From Tenacibaculum piscium (GTDB lineage Bacteria > Bacteroidota > Bacteroidia > Flavobacteriales > Flavobacteriaceae), in contig NZ_JAJGWT010000007.1 in the NCBI RefSeq assembly GCF_021390715.1, forward strand, positions 62,296 through 126,295: a DNA stretch of 64,000 nucleotides, given 5' to 3'. The position numbers and the translations under genes are program-made. The notes beneath the pieces were generated by a model. The model ran no database searches, had not been told where the DNA came from, and saw only the letters and a list, made by a program, of their open reading frames with translations. Positions 1 to 10,905 of the stretch are shown here, piece by piece. The stretch's first letter is position 1; every line of letters starts with the position of its first letter.

Positions 1-3000
1 TACATTTAATGTTCATCCTGATATTACTTTTGATATTGATAACATAACAGTACCAGATTGTAATACTATCAATAATTCAGCGGATAATGCAACAGCAACG
101 ATAACCGTAAATACAGGTTCAGGAGATTATCAATATAGTTTAGATGGTGTTTTACCGGCTGTAGATATTACAGGAACTACGGTTACTTTTCCTACAACTT
201 TAACACCAGGGAATCATACTATTAAAATTATTGATAAACTGAATATTGCTTGTACATTAGAGAAAACATTTACAGTATCAGAACCGATAAAACCTAGTTT
301 TAAAGCGAATATCACAAAAAATAACAGTTGTAATGGAGCTAATGGCGGGGAAATAACGGTAACAAGTACTGAAGCTTTAACATATACTATAAATCCAGCA
401 GTAGTAGGAAGTTTTGATAATATAACAAATATATTCTCAGCTTTACCACCAAATACCTACACTGTAACAGGAACAGGAACTAACGGTTGTACAACTGAAA
501 TTAAAGATATAATAATAACAGAATTTAAAGCAATAAAAGTACCTACACCAACAGTAGCAAATGGAGGTATAACAGAGTTTGCGTGTACAACAGGAAACAC
601 AAGAAACAGTGCAATTGTAAAAGTTGATAAAACAGCCATAACAGAAGGAAGTGGAACTTATACAAAAGCAGAATTTGTATTTACGCCAAACGGTGGAGGA
701 GCAGTAGTAACACCACCCGCTTCATCAAACTTTGAATTTACTACGGATAATGTTTTAGGTGGAACAGTTGATATTACTGTTTATGATGACCAAGGGTGTA
801 AAGGAAAAACATCAGCAACAATAGCTGCTTTTACACCGATTGCAGATTTATTAGCAATACCAAAAACAGCAATCACTTGTTCAACAAATGAAAGTATTGA
901 AGTAACATTTACAGGAATTGCAACGGAAATTAAAGTCGTAGATGCTAATGGAATTAATTATGATTCAACGCCAGCAACAGCAACAGCAACAGCATCAGTA
1001 TTTACAAATTTACCAGTAGGAAAATACACGATAACTATTAAAAATGATAAAGGTTGTGAATTAACTACTTATCATACAGTAACGGCAATTCCTGCTTATA
1101 CTATTCTTCTTTCAGATAAAATAGATACATCTTGTATAAATTCAAGTACAGGAAGTATTAAGTTTGATGTTAAAGATTATGTAGGGAATTATGATTATAC
1201 AATAACAGGAGCTACATTAGGAACTGCAATTACAGGAACAGGAACAGGGACAATACCAGCAGGAACACCAAAAGAAATTACAGGTTTAAAAGCTGGAGAT
1301 TATACTGTTAATATAACAACAGGAACTATAAACTGTACAGTTACTCCAATAGATTTTAAAATTGAAGATGCTCCAGCAGTTTTAAGTGTAGAAGCAGAAG
1401 AAACATCAGCAGTACAATGTAAAGATGATGCAAATGCAACAATTACTGTAACCGAAACAAAAGGCGGTTGGGGTCGTTATGAATATCAATTAGAAGATGC
1501 TTCGGGAATAGTTTTAGGTTATGATTTCACAACAAATACAACGAATAAAATATTTACAGGTTTATCTCATGGAACTTATAAAGTTAGCGTAAGAGATGCT
1601 TTAGGTTGTATTGTTCCTTCTAATGATATAATAATTACAAACCCAACAGAAGTTAAGTTTACAGTAACCAAAGATGATACGGTTTGTGATGTAAATATCG
1701 CAGGAAGTATTACTGTTGATTTAAAAGATGCAGTATCAGGATTAGCAGGCGGAAAAGCTCCTTATACTTATACTTTAACAGATGATGCCTCAACGCCAAA
1801 TGTAAAAACAGTAACTATAACCGATACAGAATACACATTTACAGGTTTATCAAAAGCAAATTATACGGTAAGCGTAAAAGATGCGAATTTATGTAAAGGA
1901 ACAGGTGCGGATATAAAAATCTTTGATGATATTGTATTTACATTAGAAGAAACAAAGAAAATTGATTGTTCAGTATCGACTGACGCAGTTTACAATATAA
2001 ATGTAAGTGGCGGAAGTGGAAACTTTACCTATGAAATTAAAAAAGGTACTGATGTAAAAGTAAAAGCAGGAACAACTTTATCAACATCAACAACAAATCC
2101 TCCAACTTTTAAAACAAGCGTAGCGGGAGATTATACGATAACAATTACAGATACAGACGCAGCACCAAACTGTACAATAACAAGAGATTTTACAGTTCAA
2201 GAATCTGTTAAGCCAAAATTTACAGCAACTCCTTCAGATAAAATCTGTAACGGAACTGCAACAGGTGTAATTACAATTAATGAATTACCTAAAGTTGGAA
2301 TTAATTCTGTAACATACGTAATCAATAATGTAGCGAATACATTTACAGCAACACCAGTAGGAACAGAGTTTAAAAATTTACCTGCGGATGATTATATTAT
2401 TACAGCAACAGGAGATAACGGTTGTACATCAACTCAAAATGTAACAATTGGGGAATTAGATGAAGTTAAAATTGGATTAGATGCAATTGATGTTGCATAT
2501 AGTTGTACAAATCCAATGGCAAAGATAACTGTTGATAAAGATAGTATATCAGGTGGAAATCTAAATAAAAATTATAATGTAGCATTTGTGTTTACGCCAA
2601 CAAGCGGAACAGGAAAAACTCAACCCGCTTCATCAAACTTTACATTTACTACGGATAACACTTCAGGAGGAAAAGTTAAAATTATCGTTTCTGATGACCA
2701 AGGATGTTCATCTGCGGAAGAAGAAGTAACAATTCCAGCTTTTGCACCGATTGGAGATTTAAAAGTAACTCAGAAAACTCCAATAACTTGTTCAGTAAAT
2801 GAAAGTATTGAAGTAACATTTACAGGAACTGCAACGGAAATAAAAGTTGAGCAAATTCCAACAATAGGAACTGGTTATTCACAAACAAAAACTCCAGTAA
2901 GTCCTGCAACATCATTAACATCACCAATAGAATTTACAGGTTTACCAGTAGGAAATTATACCATATCAGTAACCGATGCAGTAACAAATTGTGTTGCAAC

Positions 3001-6000
3001 AACATTCCATACGGTAAGTAAAATACCAGTTTATGATGTTGTTCTTTCTGATAAAAAAGATATAGCTTGTTTCAATGGTAAAGGAAGTATCAAAATTGAT
3101 GTTAAAGATTATACAGGAAATTATAATTATGAAGTTGTAGATTCTGTAACAGAGAGTTCATTGAATACTTCAAAAACAGGAACAGGAACATCAGGAACAT
3201 CAGAAGAAATTACAGGTTTAGAAGCAGGAAAATATAAAGTTAAAATAACTTTAATAGATTCTAATGACAAAAATTGTAGCGTTAATTTATCTGCAGAATT
3301 TGAAATTATAAAACCTGCAATTGCTTTAAGTGTAACAGCAGATGTTACAACAAAAATTAGTTGTACTGATGAAGCAGATGGAACAATTACTGCAACAGCA
3401 ACAGGCGGTTGGAAAAATTATGAATATCAATTAGAAGATACTTCGGGAACTGCTATTACAGTAAAAGATGCTTTAGGAGCTGATGTTATTTATGATTTTG
3501 CAAATAACGGAAGCAACAACATCTTTAAAAACTTACCTGAGGGAACTTATAAAGTTAGCGTAAAAGATGCTTTAGGTTGTGTTTTTGAATCTGCTGAGGT
3601 AAAAGTAGAAAATCCAAAGAAAGTAGAATTTACAGTATCAAAAGATGATACTGCTTGTGATAATAAAATCGGTGGAGAAATTACGGTAACAGGTTCTGGC
3701 GGAACAGGAACTTATACCTATACCTTAACAGATGATTCAAATCCTGTAAAAGTAACAACACAAACAGGAGTTACAGGAGCTTACACATTTACAAATTTAC
3801 CAGCAGCAGTATATACGGTAAGCGTAACAGATACTAATTTATGTGTAGGAAAAGAAAACCCAACAAGTATAAATCCAATAACAATTAATCCTGATATTGA
3901 ATTTACATTAGTAGAAACAAAGAAAGTTGATTGTTCAACATCTCCAAATGGAGAAGTTACTGTTACTTTAAAAAATTGGGTAAATGGAATATCAAATTAT
4001 AAAGTTGTAGATTCAAATAGTAATGCGTTGAATATTGGAGGTAATATTATTAATGATGTTCCTAGTCAAATATTTACAATTTCAATTCCAACGGCAGAAA
4101 CTTATACTGTAATTATTAGTGAAAAAGGTTCAACCTGTGGGATTTCAAATACAATAACAATAGCACCGAAATTAGAACCAATTTTTAAGGCAACTCCTTC
4201 AGATAAAATCTGTAACGGAACTGAAACAGGTGTAATTACAATTACGGATGAAGTTTTTAACGGAATTAAGAATGTAACTTATACAATAAGTTTAAATGGT
4301 GGAGCTTTAACTCCAGCTCAAGAAACTTTTGATGCAGCAACAAAAACTTTCTCAGGTTTACCAGTAGGAACTTATACAATAACAGGAACAGGAGATAATA
4401 AATGTCCGACATCTAAAAAAGATGTGAAAATTGAGCAATTAGATAAAGTTACAATTGGAGCAAATGCAATACAGAACGTTACTTATACTTGTGATGTAGC
4501 AAACCCAAAGGCAACGATAACTGTTGATAAAACAGATATTAAAGGCGGAAACGGAGATGTAAATAAAAATTATAATGTAGAGTTTGTATATGATAATGGA
4601 ACGCCAACGGATAATACAGATGATGTAACACAAATCGCTTCATCAACCTTTACGTTTACTACGTATAATGTTTTAGGAGGAACAGTTGAAATTAAAGTTA
4701 CAGATGACCAAGGTTGTGATTCAGATACAAAAACAGTTACTATCCCTGCTTTTACACCGATATTACCAAGCGATATTCAAATATCACATACACCAACTTG
4801 TGAATTTGAAAAGCAAAGTGTTACTGTTAAATTAGATAATTTAGACGCTTCAATAGCTCCTGTTATTTTTATTGAAATAACAAAGCTTGATGGAAGTATT
4901 TTGTCTAAAAAATTACCAAGACCACAAGATGGTAGTGGAGTAGTTTTTGATAAATTACCTTTAGGAGATTATGAAGTTTCAATTACACATCCAATAACAA
5001 ACTGTATAATAACAAAAACCTATACAATTAAAGAACCAGTTTATAATGTTCTTTCTTCTAGTGTTGAAAACACAACTTGTGTAGGTTCGCCAACAGGAAG
5101 CGTGGTTATAGATGTTCAAAAAGGAAACGCATTTACATCAGCATTTTATACAGGAAAGTATGATTATGAAGTTTTCAACTCGATTGGAAATTCATTAACA
5201 CCTGTAAAATCAGGAAATGTACAACCAGCAACAGGAACAACAAACCCGCTTACAATTTCAGGTTTAAAAGCGGGAAGTTATGTTGTGAAAATTACAGATA
5301 TTGATAATGCTACAGCGTGTAGTTTTACATCCGCAGTATTTAAAATTGAAGATGCTCCAGATGGAAAATTAGAAGTAACAGCAGATATTTCATCAGAAAT
5401 AACTTGTACTAACGATAACAATGCAACAATTACTGCAACAGCAATTGGCGGTTGGGGAGCTACTTTGTATCAATTAGAATATGCTGTTACCAAAACAGGA
5501 ACTTATACGATTGTAAAATCTTTTGAAACAAATAAATATAATAACAGATTTACAAACCTAAAAGAAGGATTCTATATCGTAAAAGCAAAAGATAGCCACG
5601 GTTGTAGTGATGCAATTTCTGATGTAAAAGAAATTATAAACCCAAAACCTGTTACTTTTGAAACGGAAATGATTGCCAATATTTGTTCAGATACAAAACC
5701 AGCAATTAAAGTAACCGCAAAAGGAGGTTCAGGAACGTATATTTATATTTTAACAGACAAGGATGGAAACGAAATAGAAAATATCAAAAAAACTTCTTTA
5801 ACACATACTTTTGAAAATTTATCTGTAAATAATAACGAAGATTATACGGTAAGCGTAAACGATGTAAAAGGTTGTATCGGAACTCCTGAAACAGGAAGTA
5901 CAGCTGTCGTAACAATTTATCCTGAACTTCAGTTTTATTTAACTCCAGATAAATTAAGCTGTCAATCTGATGGAACAACTACTGAAAGTGCCGTGTATAA

Positions 6001-9000
6001 AATAAATGTAACAGGCGGAAGTGGTGATTTCAGTTATTCAGTTGTTGATAAAAATGATGCGACTAACATAGTTGCAGTTATAAAAACAACAAATCCACCA
6101 ACTTTTAGCATCGCAGATGCAGGAACGTATATTCTGAAAATCACAGACAATAAAGCAGAAATTACCTGTAATTCAATTGAATCATCAGAGATTGTAGTTG
6201 GAGAACCGATAAAACCAGCTTTTGAACCAGAAGCAATTGTAAATAATATTTGTTTCGGAAGTTCTGATGGTGTTATTTATATTCCAAACGGAGCTAATCC
6301 TTTAACATATACGATAAATTCAAATCCAGTAATAGGTTTCAATTCAACAACAAATAAATTTGAAGGTTTATCAGCAGGAACTTATACTATTACAGGAAAA
6401 GGAACAAACGGCTGTACAACAACTAAAGATGTAACGATTATTCAAAAATCAGAAATTAAAATTAATCCTGATGATATTAAAGATAAAATAACCGTTACTG
6501 ATTTTACTTGTACAACAGGAAATACAACAAATACCGCTTCTGTAAAAATTGATAAAGAAGCAATTCTTGGTGGAATTGTAGGAACAACAAAACCTAACTT
6601 TAATAGAGTCGTTTTTGTGTACGATAACGGAACAACAGATACTGCAGACGATATCAAACAAGATTCAGAAAGTTTTGATTTCTTTATTTATGATGAAAAT
6701 AACAATACATCAGGCGGAAAAGTTGCAATTACCATTTATGATGCACAAAATTGTTCGTCAGCAAAAACAACAATTATTAAAACAATAAAAGGTTTTGAGA
6801 AAATAACAGATGCAACAATTACACAAACTCAAAAATTAGATTGTAGCAATAAAGAAACAATTACGGTAAAAGCAAATCTTGATATTGCAAATTTAAAATA
6901 TACCATAATAGGAACTGATAAAACATCAAACTATACTGATGAAAAAACAATTCCTTTAGGAACAGATTCTGCAATATTTACTGGTTTAAAACCTGATAAT
7001 TATATCATAAAAATTACAAACCCGATAACAGGTTGTGTGTATCCTACTTATAATACTGTAAAAGATGTACCATTATTTTTAGTGGAAATTGATAGTCAAA
7101 GAACTTGTTTTGACCAAGCAACAAGAAAAGAAACAGCATCGGCACCTTTAAATGTGAAAACTATAATTAGAGATGCTTTAGATGTTCCATATACAGGAAA
7201 TTATACTTATGAAGTTGTAGATGCTATAACAGAAAGTTCATTAACAGCTCCGATAACAGGAACAGGAATTGGCGGAACTCAAAATATAATTTCAGGTTTA
7301 GAGAAAGGAACTTATAAAGTGAAAATAATTATGACGGATTCTCCAGAATGTGAAGTTTTATCTGAAGAATTTAGTATAACATCGCAACCTGAATTAACTT
7401 TAGAGGAGAATAGTATTGTAAATCATATCAGTTGTAATTCTAGTGAAGGAAGTGTTATTTTAAAAGCCGATGGCGGTTGGGGTAATTATGAATATCAATT
7501 AGAAAAAACCAAAAATAATATAACAACAATAGAACAAGTCTTTGGTAAAAATTCTAAATTTGAGGAACTAGAAGAAGGAAGCTATACCGCAACGGTAAGA
7601 GATATCAATAATTGTGAAGCTACGCTTAGTTTTGTGTTAGTGAAAGGAATAAAATTAACTGCGGAAACTAAAGTAAATAAAAATGTTTGTGAAGGCGAAC
7701 AAAATGCGAGTATTGAAATTATAAACGTAACAGGCGGACAAATACAAGATGCTGGAGTAACCTATAGTTATATTTTAAAATATCCGACGGAATTAGGCGG
7801 ATTAGAAGTAGAACAATCGTCAAATATTTTTGATGGCTTATTAGCAGGAAATTATCAAGTAAGAGTTATTGATAATAAATATGGTTGTAACACGGGTAAT
7901 TTTAAAAATGTTAAAGTTACAATTGAAGATCCAATTAAAGTAGAAGCATCTGCAAATATTACAGCAGATATTACTTGTGATATTACAACAGCAAGCGTTG
8001 AGGTTACAGCAAAAGGCGGAAAAGCACCATACGAATTTAGTATCGATGGAATTACTTATAATCCATCTAATACATCAACAAGTACTATGTATGAATTTAC
8101 AGGGCTTACCGCAGGATTACAAACATTTTATGTAAGAGATGTTGAACAATGTGTAACAACGACAACCGCTACAATTGGAGCTTATGTGGCTTTAGATGCA
8201 ACTTTAAATGTAGTTTCAGGATTTATTACGTGTAAAGATGATAGTAATGGTGTGTTATCTGCGGATGTAACAGGTGGTTTTGGAACTTATGAATATCAAT
8301 TATTAAATGAAGCTGAAACTCCAATTACGGGAGATTGGCAAACATCAAATACTTTTGGAGGTTTAAATATCGGAACCTATAAAATAAAAGTAAAAAGTAC
8401 GAATAGATTTAGTGAAGTTTGTGAAACAATAACCACAAATAAACATACCATAAAAGAACCAACAGTTTTAATTCCTGATGCAAAGGTAACTCAACATGTA
8501 ACCTGTGCTGGAGGTGATACAGGAATTATTCAAGCATCGGCAACAGGTGGAAATGGACAATATGAATACAATATTTTCACGATTCCATCAAACCCTGAAT
8601 ATCCAGAGAATAAATTTATTCAAAATGGCGAGTTTACAAACTTACCTGCAGGAACATATTATATTATGGTAAAAGATGTCGTTGGTTGTATTTCACCAGA
8701 TACCGATAAAGCACCGATAAAAGTTGTTATTAAAGAACCAAATGGATTAACCATGAACTTAACAAAAGTTGTTGAACAAACCTGTATCAATGATGATACG
8801 CCAACAATTACAGTTGATGTTCAAGGAGGAACACAGCCATATTATATCAGTATTAACAATGTGGAATTACCGAATCCGTATTCTTTAAATGAAATTAAAT
8901 TAGGAGCATCCGAAGGAATTAAAGCTGGGGGAGTTTACTTAATAAGTGTTCGAGGAAAAGATAAAGGTTGTTCATCAGTAGCGTTGCCATCGGTTATAAA

Positions 9001-9748
9001 AATAGTAGAACCGATTGATTTACAATTAACAGTCGATTTTGAATATACTTGTGAATCAGGAAATATTATCAAAGCAATTGTTGATGATTTATATAAAGAT
9101 GCCGTAAGTTTTACGTTATTTAATGAATCGGGAATTGCCATAGCAACCAACACAACAGGAGAATTTATCGATATAGAAGCAGGTGATGGATATAGCGTAA
9201 CAGCAACGAATACGGCTTCTGGTTGTTCGGAAAGTTCTACGGATGTATTTGATATTCAAGATATCCGAGCTTTAGAAATGACCATTGATGATACGGAGAA
9301 AAATAAAATAATCGCTAATGTAGCTTTCGGTTTACCGCCATATAATTTTACGCTTGATGGCATAGATTATGGAACAGATAATGAGTTTACCTTGTTACAA
9401 ACCAAAGATTATGAAATTAAAGTAACCGATGCAAGAGGTTGTGAAGTAACTTTAACTGTAACAGGTGAATACATCACGATAACTGTGTTAAATTTATTTA
9501 CACCAGATGGCGATGGAATTAATGATTTCTGGTATCCATTAGAGGTGGAAGGTTACCATAAAATAAAAGTGTATATTTATGATAGATATGCTCGTAAAAT
9601 AGCAAATTACCAAGGACAAAACCAAGGTTGGGACGGAACGTATGATGGTAAACCATTACCAGCAGGAGATTATTGGTATACTATTTATTACAGTGAGTTA
9701 TCAGGAGAACAGAAGAAAATAATGGGTCATTTTACATTATATAGGTAA
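1..9748 (+). CDS. Giant SprB-like repeat adhesin with T9SS type B sorting domain (5' partial)
   Basis: The frame that starts at base 2 is open without a stop to the TAA at 9746-9748, so about 3,248 residues are visible and the true start lies to the left. The ATG at 2516 is an ordinary internal Met, because homologous repeat sequence continues on both sides of it. The protein is a chain of repeats of roughly 80-95 residues rich in Thr, Ile, Val and Asp. Each has a Cys near its start, a GG.G.Y.Y stretch, and ends like GTYTVSVTDANGC; this is the SprB repeat pattern. The last 90 residues (from about 9478) carry LFTPDGDGINDFW, YDRYARKI and GWDGTYDGKPLPAGDYWY, the gliding-motility type B C-terminal domain recognised by T9SS. 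The likely role is a surface adhesin carried by the gliding motor (family knowledge for SprB of Flavobacterium johnsoniae). The PorP/SprF gene follows by 77 nt. Very high confidence for family, moderate for a motility role. Confidence 0.93.
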   Translation, partial: TFNVHPDITFDIDNITVPDCNTINNSADNATATITVNTGSGDYQYSLDGVLPAVDITGTTVTFPTTLTPGNHTIKIIDKLNIACTLEKTFTVSEPIKPSFKANITKNNSCNGANGGEITVTSTEALTYTINPAVVGSFDNITNIFSALPPNTYTVTGTGTNGCTTEIKDIIITEFKAIKVPTPTVANGGITEFACTTGNTRNSAIVKVDKTAITEGSGTYTKAEFVFTPNGGGAVVTPPASSNFEFTTDNVLGGTVDITVYDDQGCKGKTSATIAAFTPIADLLAIPKTAITCSTNESIEVTFTGIATEIKVVDANGINYDSTPATATATASVFTNLPVGKYTITIKNDKGCELTTYHTVTAIPAYTILLSDKIDTSCINSSTGSIKFDVKDYVGNYDYTITGATLGTAITGTGTGTIPAGTPKEITGLKAGDYTVNITTGTINCTVTPIDFKIEDAPAVLSVEAEETSAVQCKDDANATITVTETKGGWGRYEYQLEDASGIVLGYDFTTNTTNKIFTGLSHGTYKVSVRDALGCIVPSNDIIITNPTEVKFTVTKDDTVCDVNIAGSITVDLKDAVSGLAGGKAPYTYTLTDDASTPNVKTVTITDTEYTFTGLSKANYTVSVKDANLCKGTGADIKIFDDIVFTLEETKKIDCSVSTDAVYNINVSGGSGNFTYEIKKGTDVKVKAGTTLSTSTTNPPTFKTSVAGDYTITITDTDAAPNCTITRDFTVQESVKPKFTATPSDKICNGTATGVITINELPKVGINSVTYVINNVANTFTATPVGTEFKNLPADDYIITATGDNGCTSTQNVTIGELDEVKIGLDAIDVAYSCTNPMAKITVDKDSISGGNLNKNYNVAFVFTPTSGTGKTQPASSNFTFTTDNTSGGKVKIIVSDDQGCSSAEEEVTIPAFAPIGDLKVTQKTPITCSVNESIEVTFTGTATEIKVEQIPTIGTGYSQTKTPVSPATSLTSPIEFTGLPVGNYTISVTDAVTNCVATTFHTVSKIPVYDVVLSDKKDIACFNGKGSIKIDVKDYTGNYNYEVVDSVTESSLNTSKTGTGTSGTSEEITGLEAGKYKVKITLIDSNDKNCSVNLSAEFEIIKPAIALSVTADVTTKISCTDEADGTITATATGGWKNYEYQLEDTSGTAITVKDALGADVIYDFANNGSNNIFKNLPEGTYKVSVKDALGCVFESAEVKVENPKKVEFTVSKDDTACDNKIGGEITVTGSGGTGTYTYTLTDDSNPVKVTTQTGVTGAYTFTNLPAAVYTVSVTDTNLCVGKENPTSINPITINPDIEFTLVETKKVDCSTSPNGEVTVTLKNWVNGISNYKVVDSNSNALNIGGNIINDVPSQIFTISIPTAETYTVIISEKGSTCGISNTITIAPKLEPIFKATPSDKICNGTETGVITITDEVFNGIKNVTYTISLNGGALTPAQETFDAATKTFSGLPVGTYTITGTGDNKCPTSKKDVKIEQLDKVTIGANAIQNVTYTCDVANPKATITVDKTDIKGGNGDVNKNYNVEFVYDNGTPTDNTDDVTQIASSTFTFTTYNVLGGTVEIKVTDDQGCDSDTKTVTIPAFTPILPSDIQISHTPTCEFEKQSVTVKLDNLDASIAPVIFIEITKLDGSILSKKLPRPQDGSGVVFDKLPLGDYEVSITHPITNCIITKTYTIKEPVYNVLSSSVENTTCVGSPTGSVVIDVQKGNAFTSAFYTGKYDYEVFNSIGNSLTPVKSGNVQPATGTTNPLTISGLKAGSYVVKITDIDNATACSFTSAVFKIEDAPDGKLEVTADISSEITCTNDNNATITATAIGGWGATLYQLEYAVTKTGTYTIVKSFETNKYNNRFTNLKEGFYIVKAKDSHGCSDAISDVKEIINPKPVTFETEMIANICSDTKPAIKVTAKGGSGTYIYILTDKDGNEIENIKKTSLTHTFENLSVNNNEDYTVSVNDVKGCIGTPETGSTAVVTIYPELQFYLTPDKLSCQSDGTTTESAVYKINVTGGSGDFSYSVVDKNDATNIVAVIKTTNPPTFSIADAGTYILKITDNKAEITCNSIESSEIVVGEPIKPAFEPEAIVNNICFGSSDGVIYIPNGANPLTYTINSNPVIGFNSTTNKFEGLSAGTYTITGKGTNGCTTTKDVTIIQKSEIKINPDDIKDKITVTDFTCTTGNTTNTASVKIDKEAILGGIVGTTKPNFNRVVFVYDNGTTDTADDIKQDSESFDFFIYDENNNTSGGKVAITIYDAQNCSSAKTTIIKTIKGFEKITDATITQTQKLDCSNKETITVKANLDIANLKYTIIGTDKTSNYTDEKTIPLGTDSAIFTGLKPDNYIIKITNPITGCVYPTYNTVKDVPLFLVEIDSQRTCFDQATRKETASAPLNVKTIIRDALDVPYTGNYTYEVVDAITESSLTAPITGTGIGGTQNIISGLEKGTYKVKIIMTDSPECEVLSEEFSITSQPELTLEENSIVNHISCNSSEGSVILKADGGWGNYEYQLEKTKNNITTIEQVFGKNSKFEELEEGSYTATVRDINNCEATLSFVLVKGIKLTAETKVNKNVCEGEQNASIEIINVTGGQIQDAGVTYSYILKYPTELGGLEVEQSSNIFDGLLAGNYQVRVIDNKYGCNTGNFKNVKVTIEDPIKVEASANITADITCDITTASVEVTAKGGKAPYEFSIDGITYNPSNTSTSTMYEFTGLTAGLQTFYVRDVEQCVTTTTATIGAYVALDATLNVVSGFITCKDDSNGVLSADVTGGFGTYEYQLLNEAETPITGDWQTSNTFGGLNIGTYKIKVKSTNRFSEVCETITTNKHTIKEPTVLIPDAKVTQHVTCAGGDTGIIQASATGGNGQYEYNIFTIPSNPEYPENKFIQNGEFTNLPAGTYYIMVKDVVGCISPDTDKAPIKVVIKEPNGLTMNLTKVVEQTCINDDTPTITVDVQGGTQPYYISINNVELPNPYSLNEIKLGASEGIKAGGVYLISVRGKDKGCSSVALPSVIKIVEPIDLQLTVDFEYTCESGNIIKAIVDDLYKDAVSFTLFNESGIAIATNTTGEFIDIEAGDGYSVTATNTASGCSESSTDVFDIQDIRALEMTIDDTEKNKIIANVAFGLPPYNFTLDGIDYGTDNEFTLLQTKDYEIKVTDARGCEVTLTVTGEYITITVLNLFTPDGDGINDFWYPLEVEGYHKIKVYIYDRYARKIANYQGQNQGWDGTYDGKPLPAGDYWYTIYYSELSGEQKKIMGHFTLYR
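2..7930 (+). repeat. Higher-order repeat of about 1.9-2.0 kb inside the adhesin gene
   Basis: Several SprB repeats are grouped in a larger unit that recurs about four times. An Asp-Asp-Gln-Gly-Cys block (gatgaccaagg) lies at 785, 2693 and 4703, with a diverged copy at 6740, giving spacings of 1,908, 2,010 and 2,037 nt. Other blocks keep the same spacing: the stretch beginning acttgttca at 875 and 2786, and ccttcagataaaatctgta at 2231 and 4196. Some matching stretches are nearly identical in DNA, which suggests duplication followed by homogenising recombination. The final part, after about 7930, does not follow the unit. Confidence 0.85.
973..994 (+). repeat. AGCAAC hexanucleotide microsatellite in the adhesin
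   Basis: About 3.7 perfect copies of AGCAAC encode an Ala-Thr run. Because the unit is six bases, slippage would add or remove two residues and keep the reading frame. Confidence 0.85.
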
Positions 9749-9825
9749 ATTGTAAACAGAATGTAAGATAAGTTTACAAGTAAAATAATAGGAAAATGAT
9801 AAGTAAGATGACAGGTAATTAAAGA

Positions 9826-10788
9826 ATGAGAAACAGCATGAAAAAAATAATTATAACAATATGTTTACTGATACTTAGTAGCGTAAAATTAGTGGCTCAA
9901 GAGATTAATTTACCTCAGTATATAACTCATATGGCGGATAATCCTTTTTTAATATCGCCAAGTTATGCGGGAATTGGAGCAGGTTTTCAGGTTCGATTAA
10001 ATGGCGTGAGTCAATGGGTTGGCGTTAAAGACACACCTGATACACAATCTTTAGTAGTAGAGGCACGTATTGCTGATAGATTTGGAGGAGGAATTACCGT
10101 TTTTAATGATAAAAATGGCTATACCAGTCAAAAAGGAGCAAAATTTTCGTTAGCAAGTCATTTAACGTTAAGCCAATTTCATGATAGTTTTTTATCCTTA
10201 GGAATGAGTTTTAAATTTGTTCAATTCGGAATTGATACTTCTGAAAATAATTCAGGACAAACTGTTGAAAATAGATCTTTAACAAGTTCAAATTTTGATG
10301 TAGGTTTGCTGTATCGTTACGAACGCTTTAGTTTTAGTGTAAATGCCAATAATATTTTAGATAAAAAAATAGAAAATTTTTCAACCAATGAGCCAGAAGG
10401 TTTAGGACGTTTTACATTGTATACATCTTATGTTTTAGCAAGAATTAGTAATATGATAGAGGTAGAACCGTCTCTTTTTGTAGAATATTATGCCGAAGAT
10501 GGGCGTTCAAGAACCGATTTAAACATCAAAGTTAGAAAAGGAATTGATAACGGATATATGTGGGCAGGATTGAGTTATACCTTTTTAAATGACCAATTTT
10601 TTGTGCCCAATGCGATTGCGCCATTGGTCGGAATTAAAAAAGATAATATTTATATGTCGTATGGTTTTAGCGTAAATTTAAACGAATTACAAGATTTTAA
10701 TTACGGAACTCACATGATAACACTCGGTTTAGATTACGACAGAAGACCAAGTTTAGCACGTTGTACACAGGATATGATTATCTTTTAA
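9826..10788 (+). CDS. PorP/SprF family type IX secretion outer-membrane protein
   Basis: This is a 320-residue protein with a signal peptide (about residues 1-24, ending LVAQ) and the family opening QYITHMADNPFLISPSYAGIG. The rest is made of alternating amphipathic strands typical of an outer-membrane beta barrel. PorP/SprF proteins pair with large type B sorting-domain adhesins; SprF is needed for surface delivery of SprB in Flavobacterium johnsoniae (family knowledge). It lies 77 nt after the adhesin, in the same direction and before a terminator, so the two probably form one transcription unit. The start is ATG 9826 or ATG 9838; the latter gives the more typical MKKIII signal-peptide start. 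Confident on family and pairing; the exact partner is inferred from position. Confidence 0.9.
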   Translation: MRNSMKKIIITICLLILSSVKLVAQEINLPQYITHMADNPFLISPSYAGIGAGFQVRLNGVSQWVGVKDTPDTQSLVVEARIADRFGGGITVFNDKNGYTSQKGAKFSLASHLTLSQFHDSFLSLGMSFKFVQFGIDTSENNSGQTVENRSLTSSNFDVGLLYRYERFSFSVNANNILDKKIENFSTNEPEGLGRFTLYTSYVLARISNMIEVEPSLFVEYYAEDGRSRTDLNIKVRKGIDNGYMWAGLSYTFLNDQFFVPNAIAPLVGIKKDNIYMSYGFSVNLNELQDFNYGTHMITLGLDYDRRPSLARCTQDMIIF

Positions 10789-10905
10789 AAATCAAAAATA
10801 CTCAAGAGTAATTAAGAGTAACCCTGAATAATTAAATTAAGAATAAACAAATATAATTAAACGAAATAATTAAAAAAGAAGAATCAAGAATCATAAAATA
10901 AAAGT

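Noticed and set aside
785-6760. CRISPR-like array
   Set aside because: The repeats are long, coding and diverged; no short direct repeats with unique spacers exist.
2516-9748. Independent gene starting at ATG 2516
   Set aside because: The same frame is open to the left edge and the repeats continue, so this ATG is internal.
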